DNA from: Catenulispora sp. EB89
Lineage (GTDB): Bacteria > Actinomycetota > Actinomycetes > Streptomycetales > Catenulisporaceae
Direction: 5' to 3'
NCBI RefSeq assembly: GCF_041261445.1
Contig: NZ_JBGCCU010000020.1
Span: 62,001 to 126,000, forward strand
Length of the DNA stretch: 64,000 bases
The notes under the pieces were generated by a model that worked only from the letters and a program-made list of their open reading frames with translations, ran no database searches and was not told the DNA's origin. Shown in pieces: positions 49,248 to 58,198 of the stretch. The translations under genes and the position numbers were made by a program. Position 1 is the first letter of the stretch. Each line of letters begins with the position of its first letter.

Positions 49248-52200
49248 GTGCACATTCCCCTTCCACGACGTCTGGGCAAGGTAGTAGCCCTGGCCGCCGC
49301 ACTCGCGTTAACGACCGGGGTCGGCAGCGCCGCCGCCGAGGTCGGAGCGCGGGCCGACACGAGCCAGACAGCGGCGAAGGCCGCTTCGGCCGCCGTCCAC
49401 CCGGCCGGAGCCACCGCCAAGCCCGGGAGCCTGACCGGTGCCAAGCCCGAGGCGCGCTCGGTCTGCCCGCCGGCGGCCAAGGGCACCTTCACGTGTTTCG
49501 CGTTGCAGCGCACTGACATAGCTGGCGCCACCGGCCTGGTGCACGCCAGCACGCCGGCCGGGTTCGGCCCGTCGGACCTGCTCAGCGCCTACAACCTGCC
49601 GGCCAACGGCGGGGCCGGGGCGACGGTCGCCATCGTCGACGCCTACGACGACCCGAACGCCGAGAGCGACCTGGCGCTGTACCGGACGCAGTTCGGGCTG
49701 TCAGCGTGCACCACGGCCAACGGCTGCTTCAAGAAGGTCGACCAGACCGGCGGCACCAACTACCCCACGCCGAGCGCGAGCTGGTCCGGGGAGATCTCGC
49801 TGGACCTGGACATGGTCAGCGCGATCGCGCCGCAGGCGCACATCATCCTGGTCGAGGGCACCTCCCCGAGCTTCTCCGACCTGGGAGCGTCCGTCGACGA
49901 GGCCGTGGCGCTGGGCGCCGGCTACGTGTCCAACTCCTACGGCTCGAACTACACCTCGACGCCGGGCAGCGGCGAGGACCCGTCGGAGACCACGTCGATG
50001 GACCCGTACTACAACCACCCGGGCGTGGCGGTGCTGGCCAGCACCGGCGACGGCGGCTACGGCGTGGCCTACCCGGCCGCCTCGCAGTACGTCACCTCGG
50101 TCGGCGGCACCTCGCTGGTCAAGGACACCAGCACGCGCGGCTGGTCGGAGTCGGTGTGGTCGAACTCCTACGGCGGCCCGGGCTCGGGCTGCTCGCTGTA
50201 CGAGCCCAAGCCGAGCTTCCAGACGGACACCGGCTGCACGATGCGGACGCTCGCGGACGTCTCGGCGGTCGCCGACCCGGCCACCGGCGTCTCGGTCTAC
50301 GACTCCTACCAGGCCGCCGGCTGGCAGGTCTACGGCGGCACCAGCGTCTCGACGCCGCTGGTCGCCGGGGTCTACGCCGACGCCGGCGCGCCGTCGGCCG
50401 GGACCTACCCGAACTCCTACCCCTACGCCAAGCCCTCGGCGCTCAACGACGTGACTCAGGGCTCGACGAGCACCTGCACCCCGTCGTACCTGTGCACCGC
50501 CGGGCCCGGCTACGACGGCCCGACCGGCCTGGGCACGCCCAACGGCCTGGCGGCGTTCAGCAGCGGCCCGCACGGCGTGATCTCCGGCAAGGTCACCGAC
50601 GGCACCAACCCGGTGGCCGGCGCCAAGGTCTCGGCCGGCTCGACGAGCGCGACGACCGCGGCTGACGGCACCTACACCCTGAACGTCACACCAGGCACCT
50701 ACACGGTCGGCATCAGCGCCTTCGGGTACGCCGACCAGTCGGTGCCCGGCGTGGTGGTCGCCGACGGCGCCACCGTCCCGGAGAACTTCACCCTCGCGGC
50801 CGTGGCCCGGGTGGCGGTGACCGGCACGGTGACCGACGGCTCCGGCCAGGGCTGGCCGCTGTACGCGACGATCACGGTCGACGGCATGCCCGGCGGCCCG
50901 GTGTACACGAACCCGAAGACCGGCGCGTACACGATCCAGCTGCCGGTGGACAAGACCTACCAGCTGCACACCGCGGCGGCCTATCCGGGATATCAGACCA
51001 CGGACACCGCGGTGACCGTGGGCGTCTCGGCGGTGTCCCAGCCGATCTCGGTGAAGGTGGACTCCACGAACTGCACGGCCGCCGGCTACAAGGTCGGCCA
51101 CACCGGGCCGTTCCAGACGTTCGACGGCACGACCGCGCCGACCGGCTGGACCGTGGCGAACAACACCGCCTCCGGCGGCTGGGAGTTCGACGACCCGGGC
51201 AAGCGCGGCAACCTGACCACCGGCGACGGCGGCTTCGCCATCGTCGACAGCGACCACCTGGGCCAGGGCAACTCGCAGGACACGTACTTGACCTCGCCGG
51301 TCACCGACCTGTCCGCGATCGCCGCACCGGAGCTGGACTTCGCGACGTACTACAAGCCGTACGGCAACTCCACGGCGACCGTCGAGGTCAGCGTGGACAA
51401 CGGCACGACCTGGTCCTCGGTGTGGTCGCAGACCACCGGCGCGGTGAACGGCTCCACGGTGCGCGTACCGCTGCCGCAGGCCGTGGGCAAGACGCAGGTG
51501 CAGGTCCGGTTCCACTACACCGGCACCTGGGCCTACTACTGGGAGCTCGACAACGTCCTGCTGGGCGTGCCGACCTGCGACCCGGTGCCCGGCGGCCTGG
51601 TGATCGGCCAGGTCACCGACGCCAACACCAAGGCGCCGCTGGCCGGCGTGAGCGTGGCCGAGACCGCGGCGCCGACCGTCGGCGGGACCACCGCGACCAC
51701 CTCGGACCCGGCACTGAAGGGCGCGTTCTACTGGTTCTTCTCGCCGACCACCGGCTCGGTGCCGCTGTCCGCGACCAAGGGGCACTACACCACGGGCACG
51801 GCGACCGCCGCCGTGGTGGCGTCCAAGGTCGTGGAATCGGACTTCTCACTGAAGGCCGGCCGGCTGACGGTGAAGCCGGGTTCGGTGTCCAAGACCGTGC
51901 CGTGGGGCGGGAACGCCACACAGACGGTGACGGTGAAGAACACCGGCACCGCGCCGGCGACGCTGAACGTCAGCGAGCAGCCGGGCGGCTTCGTGATGCA
52001 GAACGTGCCGGCGGCACCGACGCAGATCGTGCCGGCGCACGTCACCACCGGCAGCGCCCTGCTGGCCTCGAAGCAGATCGGCGCCAAGGCGGTGAAGAGC
52101 AACGCCTCCACCTCCGGTGACAGCTGGCAGCCGCAGGCGGACTTCCCGACGCTGATCCAGGACAACATCGCCGACTTCTCCGGCGGCAAGCTCTACTCCG

Positions 52201-53447
52201 GCTTCGGCTTCGACGGCACCAACGACTCCAGCAAGCTCTACTCCTTCGACCCGACCGCGGGCGCCTGGTCGGCGCTGGCATCGGCGAGCGACACCCGCGA
52301 ATCCCCGGCCCACGGCTTCATCGGCGGCAAGCTGTACGTCGTCGGCGGCTGGGCCACCTCCGGCAACCCCGACCCGAAGATGGAGATCTACGACCCGGCG
52401 GCGAACAGCTGGAGCACGGGCCCGGCGGCACCGACGCCCTACGCGGGCTCCGGCAGCGCGGTGATCGGCTCGACCCTGTACGTCGTCGGCGGCTGCACCA
52501 GCACCTGCGGCACCACCGACGTCTACGCCTTCGACGCCGGCGCCGGCACCTGGACCAAGCTGGCCGCGTACCCGGAGTCCACGGCATGGCTGTCGTGCGC
52601 GAACGTACTCGCCAAGCTGGTCTGCGCCGGCGGCACCTCGGCGACCACAGCGAGCCAGAGCACGTACATCTACGACCCGGCAGCAGGCTCCTGGACCAAG
52701 GGCGCCAACGCCCCCGCGGCCTTCTGGGGCGCGGCCGGCACCGGCGCCAACGGCAAGCTGGTGGTCACCGGCGGCGTCCTGGCCGCAGGCCTGACCAACC
52801 AGGCCTGGGCCTACGACCCGTCAGCCGACGCCTGGACGGCACTGCCGAACTCCAACATCAGCGCCTACCGCTTCGGCGGCGCACTCGGCTTCTACACAGT
52901 CGGCGGCGGCCAGGGCACCCTGACCCCGCCCCTGGCCACCACGCAGGTCCTCCCCGGCTACAACGTCGGCCCCAGCACCGACGTCCCATGGCTGTCGGAG
53001 AGCGCGACGACCGTGACCCTGGCGCCCGGCGCCTCCGGCACGTTCGACGTGACCGTGGACGCCAGCGACACATCGATCACCCAACCAGGCGCGTACACCG
53101 CGAGCCTGGGCCTCAGCACCGACACGCCCTACCCCCTGACCGCCCTGCCGATCACGATGACAGTGAAGCCCCCGGCAACCTGGGGCAAGCTCACCGGCGT
53201 CGTGGAGTACACGGACGCGAGCGGGGCCCTGGTGCCGCTGGCGGGCGCGACGGTGCAGATCGACACGTGGGCCACGCACTACACGCTGCACACGGACATC
53301 AACGGCGGGTACGGGCTGTGGCTGGACTATCGGAACAACCCGTTGACGGTCATCGCGGCGAAGGACGGGTACCAGCCGCAGGTGAAGACGGTGACTATTA
53401 CGAAGGGGGCCACTACTACGGCGAAGTTCGTTTTGTTGAAGGACTGA
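49248..53447 (+). CDS. Secreted multidomain sedolisin (S53) peptidase-like protein
   Basis: The 1399-residue precursor starts at GTG 49248, six bases after AAGGGAG. A signal peptide (KVVALAAALALTTG) precedes an S53 catalytic domain (about 100-455) with SGEISLDLDM giving Glu182 and Asp186, and GGTSVSTPL giving Ser366. Downstream are two carboxypeptidase-regulatory-like Ig domains (from about 460 and 545), a jelly-roll/MAM-like domain (about 635-780), another regulatory-like domain (about 785-860), an Ig-like segment, a Kelch-type beta-propeller (about 965-1250, with repeats of KLYVVGGWA type), and a final regulatory-like domain. No sorting signal is seen, so it is probably released. The large N-terminal pro-domain of classical sedolisins is nearly absent here. 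Confidence 0.88.
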   Translation: MHIPLPRRLGKVVALAAALALTTGVGSAAAEVGARADTSQTAAKAASAAVHPAGATAKPGSLTGAKPEARSVCPPAAKGTFTCFALQRTDIAGATGLVHASTPAGFGPSDLLSAYNLPANGGAGATVAIVDAYDDPNAESDLALYRTQFGLSACTTANGCFKKVDQTGGTNYPTPSASWSGEISLDLDMVSAIAPQAHIILVEGTSPSFSDLGASVDEAVALGAGYVSNSYGSNYTSTPGSGEDPSETTSMDPYYNHPGVAVLASTGDGGYGVAYPAASQYVTSVGGTSLVKDTSTRGWSESVWSNSYGGPGSGCSLYEPKPSFQTDTGCTMRTLADVSAVADPATGVSVYDSYQAAGWQVYGGTSVSTPLVAGVYADAGAPSAGTYPNSYPYAKPSALNDVTQGSTSTCTPSYLCTAGPGYDGPTGLGTPNGLAAFSSGPHGVISGKVTDGTNPVAGAKVSAGSTSATTAADGTYTLNVTPGTYTVGISAFGYADQSVPGVVVADGATVPENFTLAAVARVAVTGTVTDGSGQGWPLYATITVDGMPGGPVYTNPKTGAYTIQLPVDKTYQLHTAAAYPGYQTTDTAVTVGVSAVSQPISVKVDSTNCTAAGYKVGHTGPFQTFDGTTAPTGWTVANNTASGGWEFDDPGKRGNLTTGDGGFAIVDSDHLGQGNSQDTYLTSPVTDLSAIAAPELDFATYYKPYGNSTATVEVSVDNGTTWSSVWSQTTGAVNGSTVRVPLPQAVGKTQVQVRFHYTGTWAYYWELDNVLLGVPTCDPVPGGLVIGQVTDANTKAPLAGVSVAETAAPTVGGTTATTSDPALKGAFYWFFSPTTGSVPLSATKGHYTTGTATAAVVASKVVESDFSLKAGRLTVKPGSVSKTVPWGGNATQTVTVKNTGTAPATLNVSEQPGGFVMQNVPAAPTQIVPAHVTTGSALLASKQIGAKAVKSNASTSGDSWQPQADFPTLIQDNIADFSGGKLYSGFGFDGTNDSSKLYSFDPTAGAWSALASASDTRESPAHGFIGGKLYVVGGWATSGNPDPKMEIYDPAANSWSTGPAAPTPYAGSGSAVIGSTLYVVGGCTSTCGTTDVYAFDAGAGTWTKLAAYPESTAWLSCANVLAKLVCAGGTSATTASQSTYIYDPAAGSWTKGANAPAAFWGAAGTGANGKLVVTGGVLAAGLTNQAWAYDPSADAWTALPNSNISAYRFGGALGFYTVGGGQGTLTPPLATTQVLPGYNVGPSTDVPWLSESATTVTLAPGASGTFDVTVDASDTSITQPGAYTASLGLSTDTPYPLTALPITMTVKPPATWGKLTGVVEYTDASGALVPLAGATVQIDTWATHYTLHTDINGGYGLWLDYRNNPLTVIAAKDGYQPQVKTVTITKGATTTAKFVLLKD

Positions 53448-53605
53448 GCTGACTTAGCGGTACCGGGGCGGGATCTCGCGGATGCGGGGTCCCGCCTTTG
53501 GCGTGGGTGGGGGCGGTGTTGGTGGGTGCGGGCACCGCTCCGCCAACAGCTCCCGGCATGTGTGCGGACACGAACGCCCGTCGGCCATCGATCGACACGG
53601 GCATC

Positions 53606-53649
53606 ATCTGATTCGAATCTGATCAAATGATTTGAACCTGATCGAATGA
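53606..53649 (+). promoter_or_regulatory. AT-rich repeated element upstream of the small secreted protein gene
   Basis: ATCTGATTCGAATC (53606-53619), ATCTGATCAAATGA (53617-53630) and ACCTGATCGAATGA (53636-53649) are related direct copies. TCAAAT-G-ATTTGA (53623-53635) is a perfect palindrome. The stretch is far more AT-rich than its surroundings and is a likely operator array. Confidence 0.55.
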
Positions 53650-53733
53650 GTTGCGTCTATTGTCACCACATTGTTCACTCATATCCATCAGAGCTCTGTT
53701 GTCCGAGAACCACACCGACCGGAAAGAGCATCC

Positions 53734-54063
53734 ATGAGATTCAAGGGACGCCTGACGGCGGGCATCGCCGTCGCCGCACTCACCGCCTCTGTCGGCCTGC
53801 TGTCGGCCGGAACGGCCAACGCCGTGGTCTGGGACCAGGGCTGCACCAAGGGCCCTCAGGACGCCAAGATCTACGGAGACAACGTCTACTGCTATTACGA
53901 AATCGGCGTCGGTTACTCCAACGTGTACAACGTCGGGAAACTGTCTGCCGGCGACTACCACGCGGTCTTCCAGACCAGCGCGGGCCCGCAGGACATTCCG
54001 GCCGGGCAGACCTGGCCCGAGCCCAACATCCACACCGGCAACTTCACGCTGACCTACAACTAG
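53734..54063 (+). CDS. Small secreted protein of unknown function
   Basis: The 109-residue precursor has a clear signal peptide (LTAGIAVAALTASVGLLSAG, cleavage after TANA). The mature part of about 78 residues is Tyr/Gly/Asn-rich with only two Cys (WDQGCTKGP and NVYCYYE), which could form one disulfide, and ends TGNFTLTYN. No family is recognised. The size and strand-rich character would fit a secreted inhibitor or surface-active protein. Expression may be controlled by the AT-rich repeats upstream. A strong terminator follows. Confidence 0.78.
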   Translation: MRFKGRLTAGIAVAALTASVGLLSAGTANAVVWDQGCTKGPQDAKIYGDNVYCYYEIGVGYSNVYNVGKLSAGDYHAVFQTSAGPQDIPAGQTWPEPNIHTGNFTLTYN

Positions 54064-54072
54064 CGTCGATCC

Positions 54073-54106
54073 GGTGCGGGCGGGTTCCCAACCACCCGCC
54101 CGCACC
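54073..54106 (+). terminator. Strong hairpin terminator
   Basis: GGTGCGGGCGGGT (54073-54085) and its exact complement (54094-54106) form a 13-bp stem with an 8-base loop, between the small secreted protein and the lipoprotein genes. Confidence 0.8.
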
Positions 54107-54142
54107 CTCGTACGCACCCGCACCCGCACCCAGGAAAGGACC

Positions 54143-55066
54143 ATGAACAAGTTCCTGATCGCGGCCGTCAGTACAGTCCTGGGTCTGAGCACTGCCTCCT
54201 GCTCCCCCGGACGCCCCCAGGCCAAGCCGCCCGAGATCGGGCCGATACCCACCATCACGTCGCCGGACCAGATCGCCCGTCCGATCTTTCCGTACACCGT
54301 GAGCGCGGATCAGGCCACGGCGGTCTTCAGCGCGGTACGGGTCGGGACCGAAGCATGTATGCAGGGCTTCGGCTTCTCGCTGGATCTGCCCAAGCCTCCT
54401 GACGTGAAGCGTGACATCTATCAGAACCTCGCCCGCACCACGAACTACGGCTTCTTCGATCCCGCATCGGACCCGTCGAAGGGCTACGACACGAAGGTGC
54501 ACCAAGAAGTCGACACCGCACTGCTGAACCAGTTGCCGGCCGACGAGCGAGCCGTGCTGGACGGAGTCGACGCGGCCGGGAAACCAACGACCGCGTTCGG
54601 TGACAAGCCGGTCCCCTCCGGCGGCTGTAGTGGCGCGGGGTTGGCGGCCGTCGGCGGCAAGATCCTGATAGCCCACGACACCGGGGCCCTCCCCGACCAC
54701 GGTCCCGTTGTGTCGCCGAGCGATCCGCGCATCACCGACGTGAACAAGAAGTGGTCGGCGTGCATGGCACAAAAGGGGTTCCACTACGCGTCACCCTGGG
54801 ACGCCTACACCGACCCGCGCTGGAGCCAGTTGACGCCCGCCGGCGACGACGTCGTCATTCCGCCCGAGGAGGTCACGACTGCGGGCGCCGACCTGGCGTG
54901 CAAGCGGGAGCTCAACCTCGTCGGCGTGGTGGTGGCGGTCGAAGGCGGGTACGACCAGCAGTACATCGCCTCCCACAAGGCCGCACTCGACCAGTACGAC
55001 AAATCCGTCGCGCAGCAGATCCAGCAGGCGTCCGCGTTCATCGCCAGCCACCCCGGCCTGCCGTGA
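54143..55066 (+). CDS. Putative lipoprotein of unknown function
   Basis: The 307-residue protein has a lipobox LSTASC near residues 15-20, so it is probably anchored at the outer face of the membrane. The mature part contains repeated Cys-bearing helices (TEACMQGFGFSLDL, KWSACMAQKGFHY, ADLACKRELNLVG), suggesting an internally duplicated helical domain with disulfides. This is typical of actinobacterial lipoproteins of unknown role. AGGAAAGGA precedes the ATG. It is convergent with the PQQ-type propeller gene. Confidence 0.78.
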   Translation: MNKFLIAAVSTVLGLSTASCSPGRPQAKPPEIGPIPTITSPDQIARPIFPYTVSADQATAVFSAVRVGTEACMQGFGFSLDLPKPPDVKRDIYQNLARTTNYGFFDPASDPSKGYDTKVHQEVDTALLNQLPADERAVLDGVDAAGKPTTAFGDKPVPSGGCSGAGLAAVGGKILIAHDTGALPDHGPVVSPSDPRITDVNKKWSACMAQKGFHYASPWDAYTDPRWSQLTPAGDDVVIPPEEVTTAGADLACKRELNLVGVVVAVEGGYDQQYIASHKAALDQYDKSVAQQIQQASAFIASHPGLP

Positions 55067-55089
55067 GCGGCAGTGCCGATCAGCGGCTG

Positions 55090-56523
55090 TCAGTGCTCGA
55101 AGGCCATCAGATTCTTGCCGTAGGCGACGTACACCCGGGTGTCGTCCGCGGCCAGCGTCCAGGTGAGGTCGGCGGTGGCGGTGGCGTCGTGGAAGGTCCA
55201 GCGGGTCTGGCCGGTCTTGGCGTCGACGGCGAACAGCGAGCCGCTGTCCTCCTCGGCTGCGTACAGCACGCCAGCGCCAGCGCTACCCGCGCTCCCAGCG
55301 GAGGCAGCGGAGGCAACAACCGCAGTCTTCAGCCCGAACTTCGCACTCCCCCGCTGCACCCACCGCACCGCGCCGATCGCAGCGTCGAACGCGCTCATGG
55401 TGCCGCCGCCCGTGCCGCCCGCGCCGGTCGTGGTGGCGACCACCAGGTCCCCGCCGTCCGCGCCCTGCCCCGGCACCACGACCACGCTCTGGTACTCGTC
55501 CCCCGGGTTCGGGCCGGGGGCGCTCCAGCGCAGCGCGCCGGTGGCTGCGTCGAGGGCGTAGAGCTTGTCCGCGCCCCAGTAGAAGGTGCTGCCGGAGACC
55601 GTGAGGCACGCCGCCGGGGAGATGGGGAGTCCGAGGGATTCGGCGTTGCCTGCATCCGTGTGCCACACGACGCTGCGGTCCTTCAGTGAGTACGCGGTGA
55701 GGCGGTAGGCGATCTCGTCGGCGGTCGCGACCACGCCGGCGGGTTCGGAGGCGGCCACCACCAGGTTGTAGTCGAGTCCGTCGAGGGTCCATGCGATGCC
55801 GTGGTTGGCGGTGTCCACGGCCCAGAGCTTCCCGTGGTTCGCCCCGAGGCTGACGGCGCCGCCGCCAGCCGGCGCCTCGATCGAGCCGGTGCTGAAGACC
55901 AGTGCTCCGGCGGACCCCTGCACCGTGGCGATGTCCACGCCGCTGGTGCCGATCTCGGCCTTCCAGCGCAGTGTGCCGTCCGTCGTGTTGACGGCCAGGA
56001 CGTCGCCGTCGGCGTCGTAGCCGTAGAGGGTGTCGCCGACGACCAGCAGCGGCGCGTCGGCGTCGGCGAAGAACACCACCGACGGCTGCCACTTCTCGAC
56101 CCCGGTCTGGGGGTCGTAGCCCCGCACGTTCCCGAACCGGTCCACCAGCAACACGCTGCCGGCAGCCATCGCGATCGCGGTCACGGTGCTGCTCACCGTG
56201 ACCGCCCAGGCGGGCGTCGCGGCCGGGCCGGCCAGGACGCCGGGAGTGCGGACCGTCGCAGGACCCGGATTCACCGGCGAATTCAGGGCCCGTTGATGGC
56301 GCGCGTTCTCGGAGTGCTCGGCGACGATGCCCAGGACCACGGCCCCCGTGACGCTCACCGCCGGTATCCCGAAGAGGATCGCGCGCCGCGTGAACACCCG
56401 CGTTCGCTGCCCGCCAGCACCGGCGCCGCCACCGGCGCCATCACCAGCACCGACACCGATGCCGGCCAGCCCCAGCACCGAATCCTTCTTGGACTCGTAC
56501 CCGTATCCGTCATCGTCGCGCAT
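55090..56523 (-). CDS. Membrane-anchored PQQ-like beta-propeller protein
   Basis: The 477-residue protein has a charged then Gly/Ala-rich cytosolic start, one TM helix (ILFGIPAVSVTGAVVLGIVA, about 48-67) and an extracytoplasmic WD/PQQ-type propeller with repeated blocks such as VRGYDPQTGVEKWQ, LAVNTTDGTLRWKAE, LYALDAATGALRWSA, and FAVDAKTGQTRWTF. PQQ-ligand residues of dehydrogenases are not evident, so it is likely a non-enzymatic binding or assembly propeller like BamB or a kinase-associated sensor domain. Confidence 0.85.
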   Translation of the reverse strand: MRDDDGYGYESKKDSVLGLAGIGVGAGDGAGGGAGAGGQRTRVFTRRAILFGIPAVSVTGAVVLGIVAEHSENARHQRALNSPVNPGPATVRTPGVLAGPAATPAWAVTVSSTVTAIAMAAGSVLLVDRFGNVRGYDPQTGVEKWQPSVVFFADADAPLLVVGDTLYGYDADGDVLAVNTTDGTLRWKAEIGTSGVDIATVQGSAGALVFSTGSIEAPAGGGAVSLGANHGKLWAVDTANHGIAWTLDGLDYNLVVAASEPAGVVATADEIAYRLTAYSLKDRSVVWHTDAGNAESLGLPISPAACLTVSGSTFYWGADKLYALDAATGALRWSAPGPNPGDEYQSVVVVPGQGADGGDLVVATTTGAGGTGGGTMSAFDAAIGAVRWVQRGSAKFGLKTAVVASAASAGSAGSAGAGVLYAAEEDSGSLFAVDAKTGQTRWTFHDATATADLTWTLAADDTRVYVAYGKNLMAFEH

Positions 56524-56584
56524 GAGCTGAGATTAACGGATGCGCGATGACTGCGAGTTGAGATCAGCTGAGGTGAAAATCCCC

Positions 56585-57568
56585 TCAGAACTCGATGGCG
56601 TACCGCACATGCGTACTCGTCACCGCGAACCCCGCCCGCTCGTACAAGCCGTTCGCGCCGGTCGGGCTCGCGGAGTCGACGGTAAGGCTGGCCTGGCCGT
56701 AACCACCGGCCCTGGCGGCCTGCTCGGCGTGCGCGATCAAAGCGCCGGCCACGCCGCGCTTGCGATAGGCGCTGCGGGTTCCGATGAGCATGAAGTGCGC
56801 GTCGCGGATGCCGGTGGCCTCGGTGTCCGAGTCCCACGAGTGGGTCAGGAGCATCCCGGCGGCGGCAGAAGTGGCGCCGTCACGAAGCAGGAAGCTGAGA
56901 TCCGGACGGAACGACTGCCACCCGACCATCGTGCTGTGCCACTGTTCGGCAGGCATCGAAACCGCACCCCAATGATCGAGGAACGCCTCATTGCGGACCG
57001 CGAGGAACTCGTCGCTGTTGTCGGCGGAATGTGCCTCGACCACGAACCCGGCGGGAACCGGCACGTCAACGATGCCGTTGCCGAGGTCGTGCGCCATCTG
57101 CGAATACCACCGGATCGGTTTCATCCCCGCAGCAGAATAAGCAGCCAGCGCGCCCGCGTTCTGCTCATTGTTCTGAGCATCGACGGCGAGCCGGAGCTGT
57201 GGGTGGTGAATCGCGTGCAGCTCCCGGGCGCTCGCGATCCCAGCCGACAGCAGACGCGCCCCGATCCCCCGCCGCCGGTACGCCGGATGCACCCCGCCCT
57301 CGACCATCACCCGGTGCACCTCCACCGCGAGCGGCTTGTGCTTGGCCAGCGAGTACCCGACCATGACGTCCCCGTCGAACGCGCCGAGCGAACCCCGTGC
57401 GAGGTCGAGCACCGGATCCCCGATCATCTCGGCGACATCCTCCTCGCCGAAGAACTCACCGAAGTGGTCCACGTCCTCGATCGCGTTGAGCAGCACGGCA
57501 AAGGCGGCAGCGTCACCCGGAGCGACGGGACGCCAGGTGCGAGTGGGATTCGACGTTTCGGTGGCCAT
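56585..57568 (-). CDS. Tandem GNAT N-acetyltransferase
   Basis: This 327-residue protein is made of two GNAT domains, like mycothiol synthase in layout. The N-terminal half has VHPAYRRRGIGARLL (acetyl-CoA-binding motif A). The C-terminal half has RSAYRKRGVAGALIAHAEQAAR and ANGLYERAGF. Cytoplasmic acetylation of an unknown amine substrate is likely. ATG 57568 (MATETS) is chosen because the upstream 18 codons add no conserved sequence. It is not mycothiol synthase with any certainty. Confidence 0.85.
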   Translation of the reverse strand: MATETSNPTRTWRPVAPGDAAAFAVLLNAIEDVDHFGEFFGEEDVAEMIGDPVLDLARGSLGAFDGDVMVGYSLAKHKPLAVEVHRVMVEGGVHPAYRRRGIGARLLSAGIASARELHAIHHPQLRLAVDAQNNEQNAGALAAYSAAGMKPIRWYSQMAHDLGNGIVDVPVPAGFVVEAHSADNSDEFLAVRNEAFLDHWGAVSMPAEQWHSTMVGWQSFRPDLSFLLRDGATSAAAGMLLTHSWDSDTEATGIRDAHFMLIGTRSAYRKRGVAGALIAHAEQAARAGGYGQASLTVDSASPTGANGLYERAGFAVTSTHVRYAIEF

Positions 57569-57631
57569 AGGGCGACTGTAGGCAGCGGCGCTCACACTGT
57601 CATACGGATTTCGACCGCCCATAGCGGAGAA

Positions 57632-58171
57632 TCAGTATTCGTACAGCGCCGAAAGCTTCGGCAGCCGACGATTCATCTCCTCCGCGTCATCGAACTCGAA
57701 GCTCCACTCCCCCTCCGGATCCGCGTCCGGATAGACGATCGCATCGCACGCCGGAATCTCCCCACCGGCGACGGCCGTGAACGCCCGCGCCGTCATGACC
57801 AGCGCGGACCCGCACTCCAGATCAACCCCGGTCTGAGCTGCACGAACCACAACCGGCCACGCCGCGAGCGAGTCCGGATCACGCAACGCCTGCTCGAAAA
57901 GCTCCCGGCCCTGAAGAATCAGCCAGCCCCGGAAGTAGTCGAAGCCGTCATCGGAGCACCCGCCGTTGATGACATAAGCCGCCGCCCACAGCGAGTCCTG
58001 GAACGAATCGGCCATCAACTGCCACAGCACCTGGTCGGCAGCAGTGATATCCCCTACCTCAAGCGCCGAGAACAGCGCCTGGGCCTCCTTCGCGACGGCC
58101 TCGGCGTCGTCGAGGTCTGAAACGCGGTCGCGCGCCTGGTCCACCAGGTGCCAGAACTGAGCGGTGTCCAC
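57632..58171 (-). CDS. DUF4240-like protein
   Basis: This 179-residue acidic cytosolic protein has the DUF4240 layout: MDTAQFWHLVDQAR at the start, a helix with LFSALEVGDITAADQVL, the block YVINGGCSDDGFDYFRGWLI (about 66-85) and ARDPDSL-type sequence (LRDPDSLAAWP). The family is uncharacterised and related in genomic context to WGR/SMI1-like proteins. It is upstream of the GNAT gene on the same strand. Confidence 0.8.
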   Translation of the reverse strand: MDTAQFWHLVDQARDRVSDLDDAEAVAKEAQALFSALEVGDITAADQVLWQLMADSFQDSLWAAAYVINGGCSDDGFDYFRGWLILQGRELFEQALRDPDSLAAWPVVVRAAQTGVDLECGSALVMTARAFTAVAGGEIPACDAIVYPDADPEGEWSFEFDDAEEMNRRLPKLSALYEY

Positions 58172-58198
58172 GGTCGCTCAGCATGTCAGGTCGAACCC

